Positions 12,700 through 25,831 of a stretch of 64,000 nt of DNA are shown here, in pieces (the stretch's first letter is position 1; the number at the start of each line of letters is the position of its first letter). The translations under genes were made by a program, and so were the position numbers. This DNA is from Nissolia schottii (taxonomy: Eukaryota > Streptophyta > Magnoliopsida > Fabales > Fabaceae): positions 295,703 to 359,702 of the forward strand of contig QANU01005318.1 in the NCBI GenBank assembly GCA_003254905.1, given 5' to 3'. The notes beneath the pieces were generated by a model. The model was not told the DNA's origin and searched no databases. It saw nothing but the letters and a program-made list of their open reading frames with translations.

Positions 12700-15650
12700 T
12701 GAAGAACTGATAGGGCTGATCCAAAATTAATTTTGAAGTGAAAAAATTTCATTTTTTGAGACCTAGAATTGATTATGGAGCTTTCTAACCGAATCCAAAA
12801 CAGAGTATTACTCGTCTATGTGGACTTGTGTATCCAACTTGAAGTAATTGTTACAAGTCAATTATTAAAGCATTTGAATGTTACATACAAGGTCATTCCC
12901 ATGTCAAAAATACTATTCGTATACCAACCTTGGCGTAAACACCAAATTTCTCCATTTCACACACATCATTTGACATACACTCACAAATGCAAGGTCATTC
13001 TTGTATCAAAAATGCTATTTGTAAACCAACTTTGGTATAAACACCGAACTCCTCTCTTACATCATGGGATTTACACTTATATGATGTGTGTGTCTCATAA
13101 TATATGTCAGAAGAGAGACTTAATATCTACATTAAAGTTGGTGTATAAAATAATGCTACTCTTTCCCTATTTCTTAAAAAAAAGTCCTTGTGCACATGTC
13201 TAAACATTGTATGGGGCATCGTATATTAACATGAATTTTAAAGTACTAAGACAATAAGGGTGTACATGGGCCGGGTTTGATCGGGTTTGTCTTTATCTGA
13301 ACCCGACCCCACATTTGGACTAGGCCAATTATGAAGACCCAAATCCTACTCTAGACCTGAATAAACTCAATCATCTTTTGGCCGAATGATTCGGGCCGGT
13401 CTGAGTTAGCAAACTGTACCGAATTTTGTACACCCCTATCTATAAGATAGGTATGCAGTGGTATTAAAGTAAGATTGATATATTGTATATTATATGACAA
13501 TAACTAATTTTTGTTCCGCTATTATATTAGGAGAAAATTTTGATGTATAAATATAGTACTCTTACTAGCTTTTCTCTGCATCTATTAACTGTCCTAGCAC
13601 CTGTCTTATAGTCATGGAGTGAGTCAAGTTGAGAATCTTTGCAAGTACAGATAAATTAAGTCAACTATTGAAGAACAGATGCTATAATGCAATATAATAA
13701 TCATCCGGCGGCTTAATTGTAGAATAAGAAGGAGCATACTTGTAAATAAAAATGTTTGATTTACCTTAGAAACACTCAATAATACAATTTATTGAGGGAC
13801 AATACTCTTTTTGTTACCTCACATGACTTACTTTACACTACACTCACACTTGAGCACATTAATTCACTCTCTTTGATTATGCCTTGCACTCAAGCCCTCT
13901 CACGGTGCACTTGTCACTAGGCACTTGCCCCTCACTTGTGCCATAAGCACTTACACTCTCTCTACACTCTTATTTTTATTTCACTTGTGCACCTTTGCAC
14001 CTCACCTACACTAGCACACACTAGATTGTACTCGCACTTAACTCTAGCACTATGCTTCCTCACGTCGAGCACACACTTGTCTTTCTTGCTAATCCTCACT
14101 ATTTCTTTGGGGAGTGTGATTACGAGTTGAGTTTTAGAGGGAATAAAAGGTCAAAATCTAACTCTTAAACGCACTCTTAGTCTTTCTCTACACTTTACAC
14201 AATGCCACTACATAATGCCACAAGACATATTTATTTATAGTGTTGGTTTAGTCGGGTATGACTACCGACTTTTGCTTGCTAGATAGATTGTTCTAGCATT
14301 CCATTGTTTCTAGACTATTGAAGTTTTATTGTTAAATGAAATGATAGTATCTATTTTGGTTTATCAGAATTTTCTGCACACTTCCATTGCTATTCCTCAG
14401 CTAGTATCCAATAGATCCTCCATTTTCCACTGCAACTGCTGAACTAAACACCCCATGGATACACTATTTTCCGTCTACTGATCCTTATGTACATGCAAAT
14501 CTCAGCTATTACTGCATTTTTAGTTGTAACCGCAAATACTCTTAGAACTTCATTTAAGGAAGAACTTCATTTAGCCGGTGATATGTATAAATATATAGAA
14601 TAATGAAAAAAAAAATATCTATATATATATATATATTTATATTTGTACATATAAAAGGTGTGAATATTCGATCACTCGTCTCACAACACGAGCCCACTCA
14701 AAACATAGAGTGTGAATTAAACTCATTTTCAAATTTAAATTTGAATTTAAATTTGAGATACTAATGCAAGTTCTTTCCTTCGAAATCATGCAGATTCGTA
14801 TAAAAAAGAGGACGCTAATAAGTTATTTTAAAATTGACTATTGTCCCTATGTTCAAGGTGTTCGAAAAATATCTGGGATTAAGTAAATAGCTCTACGAAT
14901 AAACTACATGAAATGAATCTTGATTTGGTAAATGGATGTTGGTCTTAGGTGTAAAAAGTTATACTAAGGTGTTGTATAACGAGTTCCATGATATGTTCTG
15001 AGAATGGGTGATAAGATGTTTATATATATATATTTTTTTTTTGTATTTACAAATAACATAATTGACAGAAGGTGTATTTTTATTGTGAGCTGAAAATTTT
15101 GACGGTTTAAAAAGTAATTAGAATGTTTATACGAGACATAGTCTAACCAAGATTACTCGAATGTTACAGCTAATTAGCTATGCAGCTTTTTTTCATGAAA
15201 AACTGCACCCTCTGACAGTAATTTCAAAATTTGGGTAAAAGTTGCCCTGAGAACTAGGCGACAAATTCACATGTGAGGATATCTGCTCGTGGACCTACAA
15301 AATAAAGTGCAGAATGTATAGGAAGCAGCATGTGTCTTTTGTAAAGGATACATGCTAGCTATTTTTTTATTTTCAAGATATTGCTTTACTATTCTCATGT
15401 TTTGTAGTATATCAATACTATTACCTGGCAGCCAGAATTTAGCTATGAATCTTAATACTAACTTAGTAAACAAGAACCCCCGTCATTTTCAGCATTAAAT
15501 AGAAACTAGATTGATATAGAAATCATCTGGCTATGATGCTAAGTAGGTAGATGATTTCAATAAGATACGCCAAGATCAAAACAAATGCATTTCTAACAAT
15601 TCTTGTGGGTTAAAAAAAAATGACGGTTGATACTTCTGCAAAAATTTTAC
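12700..15650. other. Intergenic sequence with diverged internal repeats
   Basis: Holds a 144-codon open frame (12769-13203, plus) with no start ATG at its 5' end and no recognised domain. It overlaps a diverged direct repeat (about 12885-12953 and 12983-13053, period about 100 bp) and looks repeat-derived. 13800-14240 is a CACT-rich low-complexity tract. 14600-14640 and 15020-15035 are AT microsatellites. No supported gene. Confidence 0.5.
13255..13438. mobile_element. Short hAT-like nonautonomous element (184 bp)
   Basis: The left end TAAGGGTGTACATGGGCCGG pairs with the reverse complement of the right end, TAGGGGTGTACAAAATTCGG, as terminal inverted repeats. The interior is rich in CGGGTT/AACCCG words, like the larger element at 59896-60473, whose ends (TAGGGGTGAAC) are clearly related. 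I could not find a matching 8-bp flanking duplication, so this copy may have decayed at its borders. Confidence 0.5.
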
Positions 15651-15792
15651 ATATCCAAAAAACTAAATGATTTTCTAAGCTCTAAAAATGACATATGTAC
15701 ACAATGAATATCAAAACTTTTAGACTAGGACACACTACTTGACCAAGGTACATTGAAAAGCTTCATATGCAAAATTTTCCTTTGGCGAGCCT

Positions 15793-17672
15793 TCAGATGC
15801 AAATTGATGCCTTTGAAGTCCGTTGATTCATCCCAAGGATGATCACAATTACGGTCACATCATCATGGTACTTCCTCCTCCTCCCTGCCGGAATATTCAT
15901 CAGCTCTTCTGTGCTGAAGCCTGCGTGAGAATCACTTTGGTGAGAGATCATCAAACACAATACAAAAAATTATATTCAATTGCAAAATGAAATTAAATTT
16001 AGCACGAGTTCTCAAAAAAATGACCTGCAGAATCAGCAGCTCTTGCCACGAGTTGCTCAACAAGGAATTTTGCTGGATCACCGAATGGATTGCTCAAGAT
16101 ACAAGACTCTACAAGCTGTACTGCTTCATCATTCCTGAAGAAGTCGAATAAACCATCACTAGCAACTATAACAAATTGATCAGAATTCGAGATTTTGTGC
16201 ACATTTAGTGATGGTTGAGTGGAAATATATGGCGGGCTTGTAAGATTATGAACTCGAAGGATTCCCATCAATGCATCGTTCAGATTTTTCTGCATGGAGA
16301 AAACAAAAGCAAAATGAAAAAAATAAAACTGTCTTTGGCAGGGTAAATATTTACTCCGCAATAATGAATTTCACTTCCATCCACTCAACATTAGTAGCTT
16401 GGATATAATAGTTACTAATAATTACTTTTGCTCCTTAAAAATTCGCCATCTGAAATCTTTTGAAACTTATTGGCTGAAATAGATAAACGAATTACCAACC
16501 TTTTTTAAGTAACCAACTCCAAAAGCACGAGTAACCTTCAGTTTTCCTTTCACTCTCCCTGATACAATGGTCTTGGGATCATCAGGATGACTGGAAAGAA
16601 GTTGAGTTCTTTCAGCTTCATTGTCGACAGTATGACTATCCGTAAGCTGGATAGCTTTCATTCTCTCATTCCGACTATCAGTCGAGCGACATGTTGCCAA
16701 TAGTGCTCTGCTGTCGCCTAGATTAAGGGTATACAAATTGTTCCCATGGAGAAGCACGAGTAGAACACAAGATCCAACAGAAACTAAATCTGGGCGTTCC
16801 TCCATTTCCTGCTCAACCATGTACAAGAAATCATTCTCAGCCTGACTAAGAGCACGTTGGAGGCTACCAAGTATCCCATGTGAAAACGATTTACATGATG
16901 CTTCTGCCTTGGCAGGTGGACTTGTCTTTGCGAAACAATCAAGACTAGAATTGTTGTTTCCATTAAATATTGGAGATTGATGTTCATGAATATTAAGACT
17001 ATCATCCAACTTATACTCAAAGGATCCATGCAAACCCGCACAGTTAGAAGCTTTCATGGATTCTTGTTCCAGATCCAAACATAACATATTAAAATGAGAT
17101 ACGATAGTGTCATAAAGAGTACCAGCCAGAAAGTCAGCTGCGTCTCTCCCATTAAAGCCATCATAAATCGCACAAAAGAGCCACCCATTTTCTTCAGAAC
17201 AAACTGCTTGAACTCTATCTTCACCAGCAGCTCCTCCTGCTACTTGTACTTCTGTAGCATTAAGGAACCCTTCACTTCTGGAAGGAGCACTCAACGATTT
17301 GAAAGTACAAGAGTCATAGTCAAGCATATCGCTTGTTGTGGATGGACTGCAACTTAGGTTTGACAAACTACTATGGAGAGTAGGTGATAGTATGTCCAAC
17401 TTTGAAAGACTTGGCGAAGAGGGTACCCTGCGAAATGAATTAGGAGAGTCCAAACTCGGAAGGATTTCTTCTCCGATCACACCATTGCAGATGTTTGTGT
17501 TGGCAAGGGTAGCATTTGCACTTAAGGCAGCCCCAGACAAGCAAGAGAAACTGCTTGTTCTACGGACCTCAGGAAGGATTTTGTAGCCCTTGGCAGGCTT
17601 ACAAGGGATACCTTGATTGCTATTGCATTGATAGCCAAAACTTATTTTAAGTTCTCCTTCAGGACCAAGCAT
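15793..17672 (-). CDS. PP2C40: Probable protein phosphatase 2C 40 (POL/PLL-like PP2C)
   Basis: Coding exons, in gene order on the minus strand, are 17672-16500, 16289-16025 and 15920-15793 (TGA), giving 521 aa. The family is Mg/Mn-dependent Ser/Thr phosphatases. Visible PP2C motifs are GEDR (about 150-153), IYDGFNG (about 169-175, in place of the usual YDGHGG), NLGDSRALL, KVTRAFG, VIVASDGLFD and, in exon 3, HDDVTVIVI. Acidic metal ligands (D of GED, DG, DGLFD, DD) are all kept. The H-to-F change in DGxNG is typical of the POLTERGEIST-like clade, and the whole chain follows Arabidopsis At3g16560 closely from memory. Residues 1-145 are Ser-rich and probably regulatory. I start at the ATG at 17672. 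An in-frame GTG lies 9 nt upstream, directly after a probable splice acceptor, and is unlikely to be used. Intron 1 starts GTTGGT rather than the consensus GTAAGT. Its role in meristem or other signalling is not shown by the sequence. Confidence 0.9.
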
Positions 17673-17681
17673 GGTTATCAC

Positions 17682-19450
17682 CTGGTTTCAGAAATCCATT
17701 CTCAAAATCATCAATATCACTGGCATATATGTCTAAAAGGGAACTTTCAGTAACATATGAAATGTAATTTAACAGTATCAAATAATTTTCATAAATATAA
17801 GAAAGAAAAGTAACTAGATAGCTATCATGTCATATAGAAAACTTGAATGCAACATTTTCCAGATCGTAAAAAATAATGCTACCAACAACATTGTTCATTC
17901 AATATACTTTAAAGCCTGTATCACATAGAGGAGCAGCAGCCATATGCCAAAATACAACATAACAATACTAAAATGAATTGGCTATGAAGCAATACAGAAA
18001 ACCAAGTTTGTCAGTTAATAGTACACGATAGCATCTAAAATAGGTGCACCCAAAAGGTTTCCATGTGTCAGGAGAACAGACTACTGAATGACATGAATAG
18101 AAAAGGGGAGATATAGAAAGTGGGAAAATAACTTAAATGTCTTAAACAATCAACAATCCCCTCACTTGCTCCTTTTAGAAGGAAAAAAAATTAGCATTCA
18201 AATGATATATACGATTCACAGTGAAATGTACAAGCACTGGAATAGAAAGCTTCAATCAAACATGATAAAGATGTTGGCTCCCATGTATTCCGAGAAAAAA
18301 TATTTGAAGGTTTGTATGTGTAAGGACCCTAAATTTGCACAAATGAGCATGTAGCATTCTAACAAGAGATCCTCCGTTATTAATGTTTTTGTTATTACTG
18401 TATTTAAGATGTAAGATCTTACAGTGTGCAATGCCCACCTAAGAGAATTTCAAGCGTTAGAATATGGGAAAGCTTCATAATAACACTAAGACAAGGAAAA
18501 CAATGACATGACCTAAATCATGATGATTGCACAATCGATTATAGTAGTTGGAAAAGGAAAACAAATTGATCAGAACAAAATTGTCGTTTCACAATAGTAC
18601 TAGATTCAATTCCAACGTTGTAGGCTATATGTGCAGGGAGGGAATACATATCCAACCTCATATCTTTCAGTATATGCATACAGTGGCATAAAATTCTCTT
18701 GTTTGAAAATCCAGACTAGTTCAACAAAGCTACACAGTTTAAGAATAGGCTCTTAAAAGCATAGATGATAAGATATCCTCGTAGATCTCTTCCAGCCCCA
18801 TGTGTAACGAGATATTACTATAAGGCTCTTCAGTGACCTAGAAAATCCATCAATTGTAGACACACTACCATTAAACATGTACCAGAGAGAATAAAGACTT
18901 AAGGCTCCATGACTTCTTTTAGGCCAACCCTTGTTCTCACCAATCCCCCATTGCATAATAGAGAGAGAGAGAGAGAGAGGGAAAAAAGAAAAGCCAAAAG
19001 ATGGACAGGCCCACATTCCAGAAACACGAAACCATGAGCTTTGGAAATCAATGGGCTAGCATACTTCTCTCCAATCTCTATCTCTCTCTCTCTCTCTCAC
19101 TCAGTCAACCTTCATAGATAGCGACAACTGATATAAAACTCAACACCATTGGCACCATTTAACTAAAACCAAAACACAGACTAAAACTTAATGTGAAATC
19201 ACACCACGCCTGCATTCTGTATCCGTTCCCATTCAGCAATCCTTTCACCCAATAATAATAATAATAATAATAATATAAACCAAAACTTCTTCCCCATTCG
19301 AATCGGTCCCCTTCTTATTGACGCCAGAGCGCGCGCACACAAAACATGAAAAATAAAAACATTTTCTTTCACAAAATAACGAATACTCCATAAGAGAGAA
19401 ATACACAGCGAAATAAAAATAAAATACAAAAAAAAAAAAGAAAGACTTAC
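17682..19450 (-). other. Intron in the 5' leader of the PP2C gene
   Basis: On the minus strand a strong donor, CTATCT|GTAAGTC, sits at 19450/19451. An acceptor (TTTCTGAAACCAG) ends at 17682, ten bases before the ATG at 17672. The intervening 1.77 kb has no recognisable coding exon. The exon above 19451 would be the noncoding first exon. This is inferred from splice signals only. Confidence 0.6.
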
Positions 19451-19597
19451 AGATAGATCGTCGAGAAGGCAGAGAGAGTGAAAGTGTTTGTCAAGAATGC
19501 AGCTGCTATAAACACAGAGGCGGAGAGAGAGAGAGAGGGAGAGAGCGAGAAGGGGTTCAAAGATGGAATAAGAAGTGAGTGTGCATAAAAAATTAAC

Positions 19598-19633
<36 letters not shown>

Positions 19634-19760
19634 CAGGCTGGGAATACGGACGAACGGATGGCAGAGAAGAGAAGAAGAGTATGTAAAATTTCAGTGCCTG
19701 TCTCTCTCTCTCTCTCTCATGTAATTGTCCACTCCCAGGACTCTCTCAAATCTAAAAACG
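19451..19760 (-). promoter_or_regulatory. Leader and promoter region of the PP2C gene with GA/CT tracts
   Basis: Contains the probable noncoding exon 1 (from 19451 upward) and several GA/CT repeats, the longest an (AG)16 run at 19601-19632, with a further CT run near 19701-19718. Pyrimidine patches near the start site are common in plant promoters. The exact transcription start cannot be set from the sequence. Confidence 0.5.
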
Positions 19761-19769
19761 CCCCTCTTC

Positions 19770-21950
19770 ACCTTCTTGTAATTCAATTCCGACTTCTCTT
19801 TGTTTAAACTTATTTTATATGGAAGTAGGGTCATATTTATTATTAATAAAATTTTATTAAAATTTATACTGATAAAAAAATTAATAATAAATGATATTTT
19901 TAATTATTTTTATAAATTTCCCTTTATCTTTTCTTTTTGTAGTTTATTTATTCATAAAGAGCTCAAGATTATACTTAAAAATTAATAACAAATTATATCA
20001 ACCTCACCCTCAAGTTTATTATGTTGTTTTAAGATATGTACATTAACACTTGTTTACTTTTAGAGTTTGTTGTATACGGATCACTCTTAAATCTTAAAAA
20101 AGAAAATAGCATATTTCATAAAATGATTATTTTATCTTTGAATATGGAATGGGATGAAAAAGATTGAGTATTACGGTTTTTTTTTTCTTGATGATAACTT
20201 TAAAATTTTAAATATTTTTTGTTGGTTTAAATAGTTTGACGTATTTAATCTTCTTATTTTTAAGAAAAAATATAATTAAAAAATGAACTTTTGAATTTTC
20301 TTAAAGAAAAATGGAACCCAACTTGAACAAAGTTAGTCGAGCTTCATTAAATTTCTAATATAAAAATTAATTATCATCATATAAATTATTAACTAGATAT
20401 ATATATATATATATATATAAAATCAATATAAAATTTTAACGTACAATATGAGAGTTCTTATTCGAATTGGCTTTCTTCTCCCGATTTGGAAAATTTGCAA
20501 AGATTGACAATTTGTAAAGCTTCTAGTATTCTGTGATGGTTTGAAAAGTAAACTTTCAGGATTTCAGAATTATTTTCTTATTAAAAAAATCTATATTACG
20601 TAATTTATCATTTTGTTAAATTAAAGTTACTAGAAGTAAATTAAATGGCTTGATTCTTTCCTGTTATTGAAAATATTATCTATTTTAATTTAATTTTGGA
20701 ATTTCATCTGAAACTTTGAAAATTCGTTCACAGAATAATTACCAAAGTTATTTAAAAAAAATTGTTAAGAAAATTCAGTATTGCATTTTTTTTCCAACTG
20801 AAACAGTAATACAAGTTTGATAATGTCAAGGAATAGGGTGTGTGTCGCATTATTGCCTAACATAGGTAGATGCTGCTGATGAATTAATGGCTCAACATTT
20901 TGGTTTCATTTATTTCTCAATTTTTTGGGCTTACTTTTTTTATTTTCCCATTAATTTCCTGCTGATGAGTTATATTAGCGTCTATACATCATCTATATAT
21001 TTATAACACGTGCGAATTTATTATATAGAAGAATAGAGTTAGATTTTCTTACATATCTCTTAAACTGTTGTCTCATTCAATTTTCTTTGAAGTTCTATGG
21101 TTATGGCTTCTCAATTTGAGGTTTCTCCATTTCTGATTCTTTTCTTGCAAGAATCACAATCCAACACTCACATTCCCGTTCTTTCTTTCCCTAAAAATCT
21201 AGGAATCTTGATCATTCTTCCTAGGAACCTTGATCATTTTTCTTGGAAAAAAGTGATTCCACCAAGAAATTTTAGAATTTTTTGAGCTTTATTCTCATAA
21301 ATTCTTCAAGATTTCACTTGATGAATCTGCCTGTGTTGTTCCTATTGTATCCTGATTCTACCTTGCACAGATTATTTTCTTTCCTTCGTCATAAAATCGT
21401 AAGTAGTAAAATCTATCTATTGACCCTAGCGTCAAACCGGTGGGTATAAACACCCCCCCCCAAAGCACACAATCAATTATGGTCATCCTAAAAGTGGAAA
21501 TTTTTAACTTTTGAGGCTCCAAAATTGATTATGGCACTCTTAATCTGAACCAAAAATACTAAACAAGAATAACTTAAATCTTGTAACAGAAAGGGAAAAG
21601 AGAACAAGAAATATATGCAATTCCTGGGGTAGTTCATTTGGTATTTTTATCAACACCATTCTACCATTTGACCCACAGAAGTTATTGTTGACGAAAAAAT
21701 CTAAGGAAATTAACCCACCGTTTTCAATTGGTCAATCAATTACCATTAAGTTATTGAATGCCAAAGCAACATTCAACATAGGTGACGGCACTATCTAAAG
21801 CAACACATTCTACCTCTTAGAATATGAGGAAACAACCAAACACCCCAAAAGGCACAGTCGAAACAATCAAAAAGCAACTTTAGTAGAAGGTACTAGAGGA
21901 AATTCAAAGCATGTATCGCAAAATTCAGATCACAAATACTCATGTATCTC
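19770..21950. other. AT-rich intergenic sequence, no gene seen
   Basis: Includes a (TA)n microsatellite near 20397-20420 and a run of C at 21450-21460. Open frames are short and without domains. 21420-21560 carries text (cataatcaatttt-like) that recurs near 12720-12780, suggesting shared repeats. Confidence 0.55.
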
Positions 21951-21993
21951 CAAAAACATTAGAACTCAACACATAACAAACTATCATGGACAT

Positions 21994-23265
21994 CTACTGC
22001 TGCTGCTTCTCAGCTTTCTTCTTCTGCCACAGGCGATCTAGTGCACTGTCAGCATCACCCTGCAAATGAAAAACAAAGAAATATAGAATCATGAGTGAAG
22101 AAACACAATTAGTATTTGTGGAACAACCCAGTCTATATTGTACTTAATCATATTACTCTAATCTTTGCCTCATTACAAATATGAAATATAGAAATACAAG
22201 ACACATGACAGATACAAAACCAAAGAAGAATACCATATGCTATTCAAAATACCAAAATTTGAGCAAAAATAAAAAAAGAACAAAGCAAGAGGGAGCAATT
22301 GACAGAAACCAAACACATAACACATAGTCAACAGCTATTGATTGGTATTAATTCAAATGTTTAATTCATTTTTTTTGGTAATGAAATAAGACAATAGATA
22401 GAGAGCCTCAGATTAGCATTTAGGCACATTCTTCATCGCAACAACAACCCATGTTGTAAAGAAACACGGTGCGCAGAAATGTTGTTGCAGCTCATGCCAA
22501 TAATAGTCTCATCATCAGCTACCCCTACCATTCCATTCAATTCAACCCAAAATTTGACATAAAAACAAGACAACCAAAAAAATACGAGACAAAACCAAAA
22601 AGATACGACACACAACCAAAGCCAAATCCCCTTAAAATTTTCAAAATCCTCTTCAATCAAAATCAAATACCACACCAGATAAAATCTACAGTGTTTATGA
22701 AGCACAAGCAAACAGCTGACACAATAACTAAACATCAACCCAATAAATAGTACATACATGCACAATATATGATATACGACAAATGAAATGTGCTATTAAT
22801 AAGAAAAACATAATTAAGTACGTCCACCATCAATTCAATCACAAAACCACATAATCAAACAAGTTTGAGAAACAAAACGCAAAATGGATAAGTTATTAGC
22901 CGTCCTAAATCACCAAATACATGAATAGTGCCCGCAATTACATGGGTAAATTTCATACCTGAGCACGAATGAAACCACAGAGGGCGAAAGTGGTGCAACT
23001 GCCTTGGTAAACACCATTCTCATCCAAATGGCCAATGTTAATCTGAACCGATGCATGGTCCTTCGCAGTTATCAATCTGTTAGTGGCAGAGCTAAAACCA
23101 AAAAAAAATAAATTCAAATCAGGCCAAAAATCTCCAAATCAGAACAAAAAACTAAACCCGAATTATTCAACAAAAGAGATAGATAGAGAGAAAGAACAAG
23201 ATTAAGGCCTTCTACCACTTCCTAGGAATGTAGAGCTCGGTGATCTGTCCTTCCTCGTTCTGCAT
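21994..23265 (-). CDS. RPS21: 40S ribosomal protein S21 (eS21)
   Basis: Coding exons on the minus strand are 23265-23216, 23091-22959 and 22059-21994 (TAG), giving 82 aa, which is the family's normal length. The chain begins [20 protein letters not shown] and contains [20 protein letters not shown] and [20 protein letters not shown]. It ends KKKAEKQQQ. eS21 is a small-subunit protein in the cytosolic 40S particle, in contact with uS2 and near the 5' side of the platform, and is needed for late 18S rRNA processing in eukaryotes. The first junction splits the Cys codon (TG|C), and this gives the conserved RKCSATNR string, which confirms the splice site. A 5' leader intron is probable (donor CTTCCTG|GTATG near 23412, acceptor ending near 23289). 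Everything looks intact. Confidence 0.95.
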
Positions 23266-23559
23266 CTTTGTTATTTTTTGGTGACTGAAAACCTCGATCT
23301 CAAAGATCAACAAAACCTGAACCAAGTTAAAGCAAAAGAAGAACAAATTCAGAAAAGAAGAACAAATTGAACCTCATGTGAAGAAAAAGAAAAGGGAAGA
23401 GGAAGAGCATACCAGGAAGAGGAGGAGGCGTAAAATGGAGATGAGGGTTTAGAGGAGAAACTTGAAGACAGATGACGCTCCAATATAAATTGAGAAACCC
23501 TAATTTCGTTCTGGATTTGGGCTGGGTCTTCAAATATGCGGCCCAAATTAAATCATGTA

Positions 23560-23953
23560 TATATCCACCTCAACTTTAAGCAATTGCTGGAACTCCGACC
23601 CAAAAAAAAACCTGTTAGCAATTGCTATATATTATTGAATTATTTAATTGTTATATATTATTTAATAACTTTTTAACGATCCATGAGGTGTGATATAGTG
23701 ATAGCTGATCCCTTGGCATAGATTTGATTATCACTTGTGGAAATGCAAACATTTCATGGCTAGTCTCTGTCACTCTATATGAATATATTTGGTTCAAATG
23801 GAAGTTAACTTTTTTATGATATAATTTTTATTTTTGAAAAAATCATAGTCAAATTAAAAGTTCATTTTTTGTCAATTAGTTTACAAAATTTTATATTAAT
23901 TTCAAAATATTTGATATATGTTTTAAATACATTAAAATTGACATATAATATAA

Positions 23954-23985
<32 letters not shown>

Positions 23986-24275
23986 AATGTATGATTGAGA
24001 GTTCGTACCTTATAAATTATGTCTATAAAATTTTATACTAATTTAAAATTATTTGATATACTTTTTAAATACATCAAAATCAACTAAATACGTACATTAA
24101 AATTTATGACTAAATGAGTTTTCATCAATGATTTGAAGGTTGTTGTTGAAGTAAGCAATTTTTCTAAGACCATTTTCAAAATGTACATTTCCCATTAGAG
24201 GACTTGGTTCACCTGCAAGGCTAGCCACTTGTCCACCCCACCTACCCAAATCTCTATAATCTTACCATGAGGTAA
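23560..24275. other. AT-rich intergenic sequence, no gene seen
   Basis: No recognisable gene. Includes a (TA)n tract with ATA/AAT repeats near 23950-23990, and two similar 'aaattttatactaatttaaaat' style blocks near 23890 and 24030 that suggest a local diverged duplication of about 140 bp. Confidence 0.5.
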
Positions 24276-24279
24276 ATAA

Positions 24280-25070
24280 TTGGGCATTTGTTTCGAGATA
24301 CAAAATTTTATTTTCAAGAATCACATTTTTAGGAATGTGATGTTTAAGAATGTTATTCAAAAGTATCTTAAAAATATTATTTGTTTCACAAATAAAATTT
24401 GTGAGAATGTTTTTTTTTAGATTTTTAAGAATAGATTACAAACATATTTAATTGATATTATGCATCTTAAAAATATGTATGGTAATTATTAAAATACCAT
24501 CGACAAGTATAATTTTATTATTATTAAAATAAAAATTACATTTCTAAAAAATAATCAATTATAAATTTGCAAAAAAATTAACATGTACCAAACAATGTAA
24601 AGCTATAAATTAATTTTTAAAATATTCAACTAATCTAAATTAATTAAATAAGGTGCTGAAAAGATAAAATAAAGTCAAAGTAACGTTTATATCATTGTAA
24701 CAAAATATAGTCAGCATCAACTTAAACATAACAAAAGATAATTAGCATAGTATTGTTATCGCGAGAAGGTACGCGTGAAGAAAAAAATTGAGGAAAACCA
24801 AGTAATAGTGAGGATAAATCGGCCTAACCAAATTATAGTAATGATAAGTTAGTACTTTTACACGTTAATTTCATTCTCAAGACACGTGAATAAAATATTC
24901 CCAACCCTTGACGTGAGAATGAAAAGTGACCGAATTTTGGTAGATAAATTTTGTGAAAATGGTTTATTCCGGAGAATAAATTTTCATATCTTAACACAAA
25001 CGTAAATATAAAACATTCTCAAAGTAACATTTCTAAAAATATTTAAATATACATTGAAACAAACACCCCA
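24280..25070. mobile_element. PIF/Harbinger (Tourist-like) nonautonomous element
   Basis: Ends TTGGGCATTTGTTTC (left) and TGGGGTGTTTGTTTC (right, reverse strand) are inverted repeats, flanked by TAA at 24277-24279 and 25071-25073. The interior is AT-rich with no transposase. Subterminal words (aagaatgt, tttttaagaat) recur on both sides in inverted form. At 791 bp it is long for a MITE. Confidence 0.65.
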
Positions 25071-25175
25071 TAAGATTTTAGGCTATTATCCAATTTTATT
25101 ATACCCCAACATAAGTCACCAATCCCCATCAAAGTCATCCTACATATATACATATAGCAATTATAATTCTTATAA

Positions 25176-25225
25176 CTAGTGAAACCCCGTGCATTTACCC
25201 GTGTGTTGCACGGGGTTATAGATTA
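25176..25225 (-). mobile_element. Helitron-like 3' terminus
   Basis: Read on the minus strand, a GC-rich hairpin (stem CCCCGTGCA / TGCACGGGG) is followed after a few bases by CTAG and then T. The inner string AATGCACGGG followed by CTAG fits the published plant Helitron 3' consensus (hairpin, then CTRR, inserted before T). The rest of the element would extend to higher coordinates. A TCTCTATTA string on the minus strand at 29122-29114 resembles a Helitron 5' end, but I cannot show that the two belong together. Confidence 0.45.
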
Positions 25226-25831
25226 AATAATTAGTTATATCTTTTTTCTTTATTATTAACATAAAATAATTTAGTATTTTAAAATGGTCTTTTTTAAAAT
25301 TGTCCCACCCTTAGAGATGTCTACAAACCAGCGAGAGATTAATCACTAGGCCTACACTGGTGCATACTCAATTCGTAAACCAAATATCTAAAACTTTTTA
25401 AGCTTAGTTTTTTTGTTATTTTAGAAAATGAATACATTTAAAATTTTTAAGAAGCACAATCTCAGATCAAAAGATAAAGAGATTTAATCAAAGATCTAAA
25501 AATAAAAACATAGAATTTTTTGGGTTAAATATTAAAATTAAAAATTTTGTGTATGGTCCCAAAAAAATTTCGTTAGGAATTAGTCCCTAAAAAAAACTTT
25601 GGTAGATTTTAATCCTTGTAATTTAAAGAAGACGTTAAGTGTTGACTGTTAAATGTGTCATGTGACACGTCGCGTGACAAACCCATCCACGTAAAACCTG
25701 ACACACCCATGACCCATAACCCATAACCCATGTTCATTTTTAAAAAATAAAAAAAATGAAACCCTAAATTCACCTAAACCCCCCACCCCTCACCCGTCTC
25801 TCCTGGCCTGCTGTCTCTCTTTCACTCTCGA

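Noticed and set aside
17094..17586. Plus-strand open frames inside the PP2C gene
   Set aside because: They are antisense shadows of the PP2C coding exon, where codon bias keeps the opposite strand open.
22433..22765. Hydrophobic minus-strand 110-codon frame
   Set aside because: It lies within an intron of the RPS21 gene, has no family similarity, and the spliced RPS21 frame accounts for the locus.
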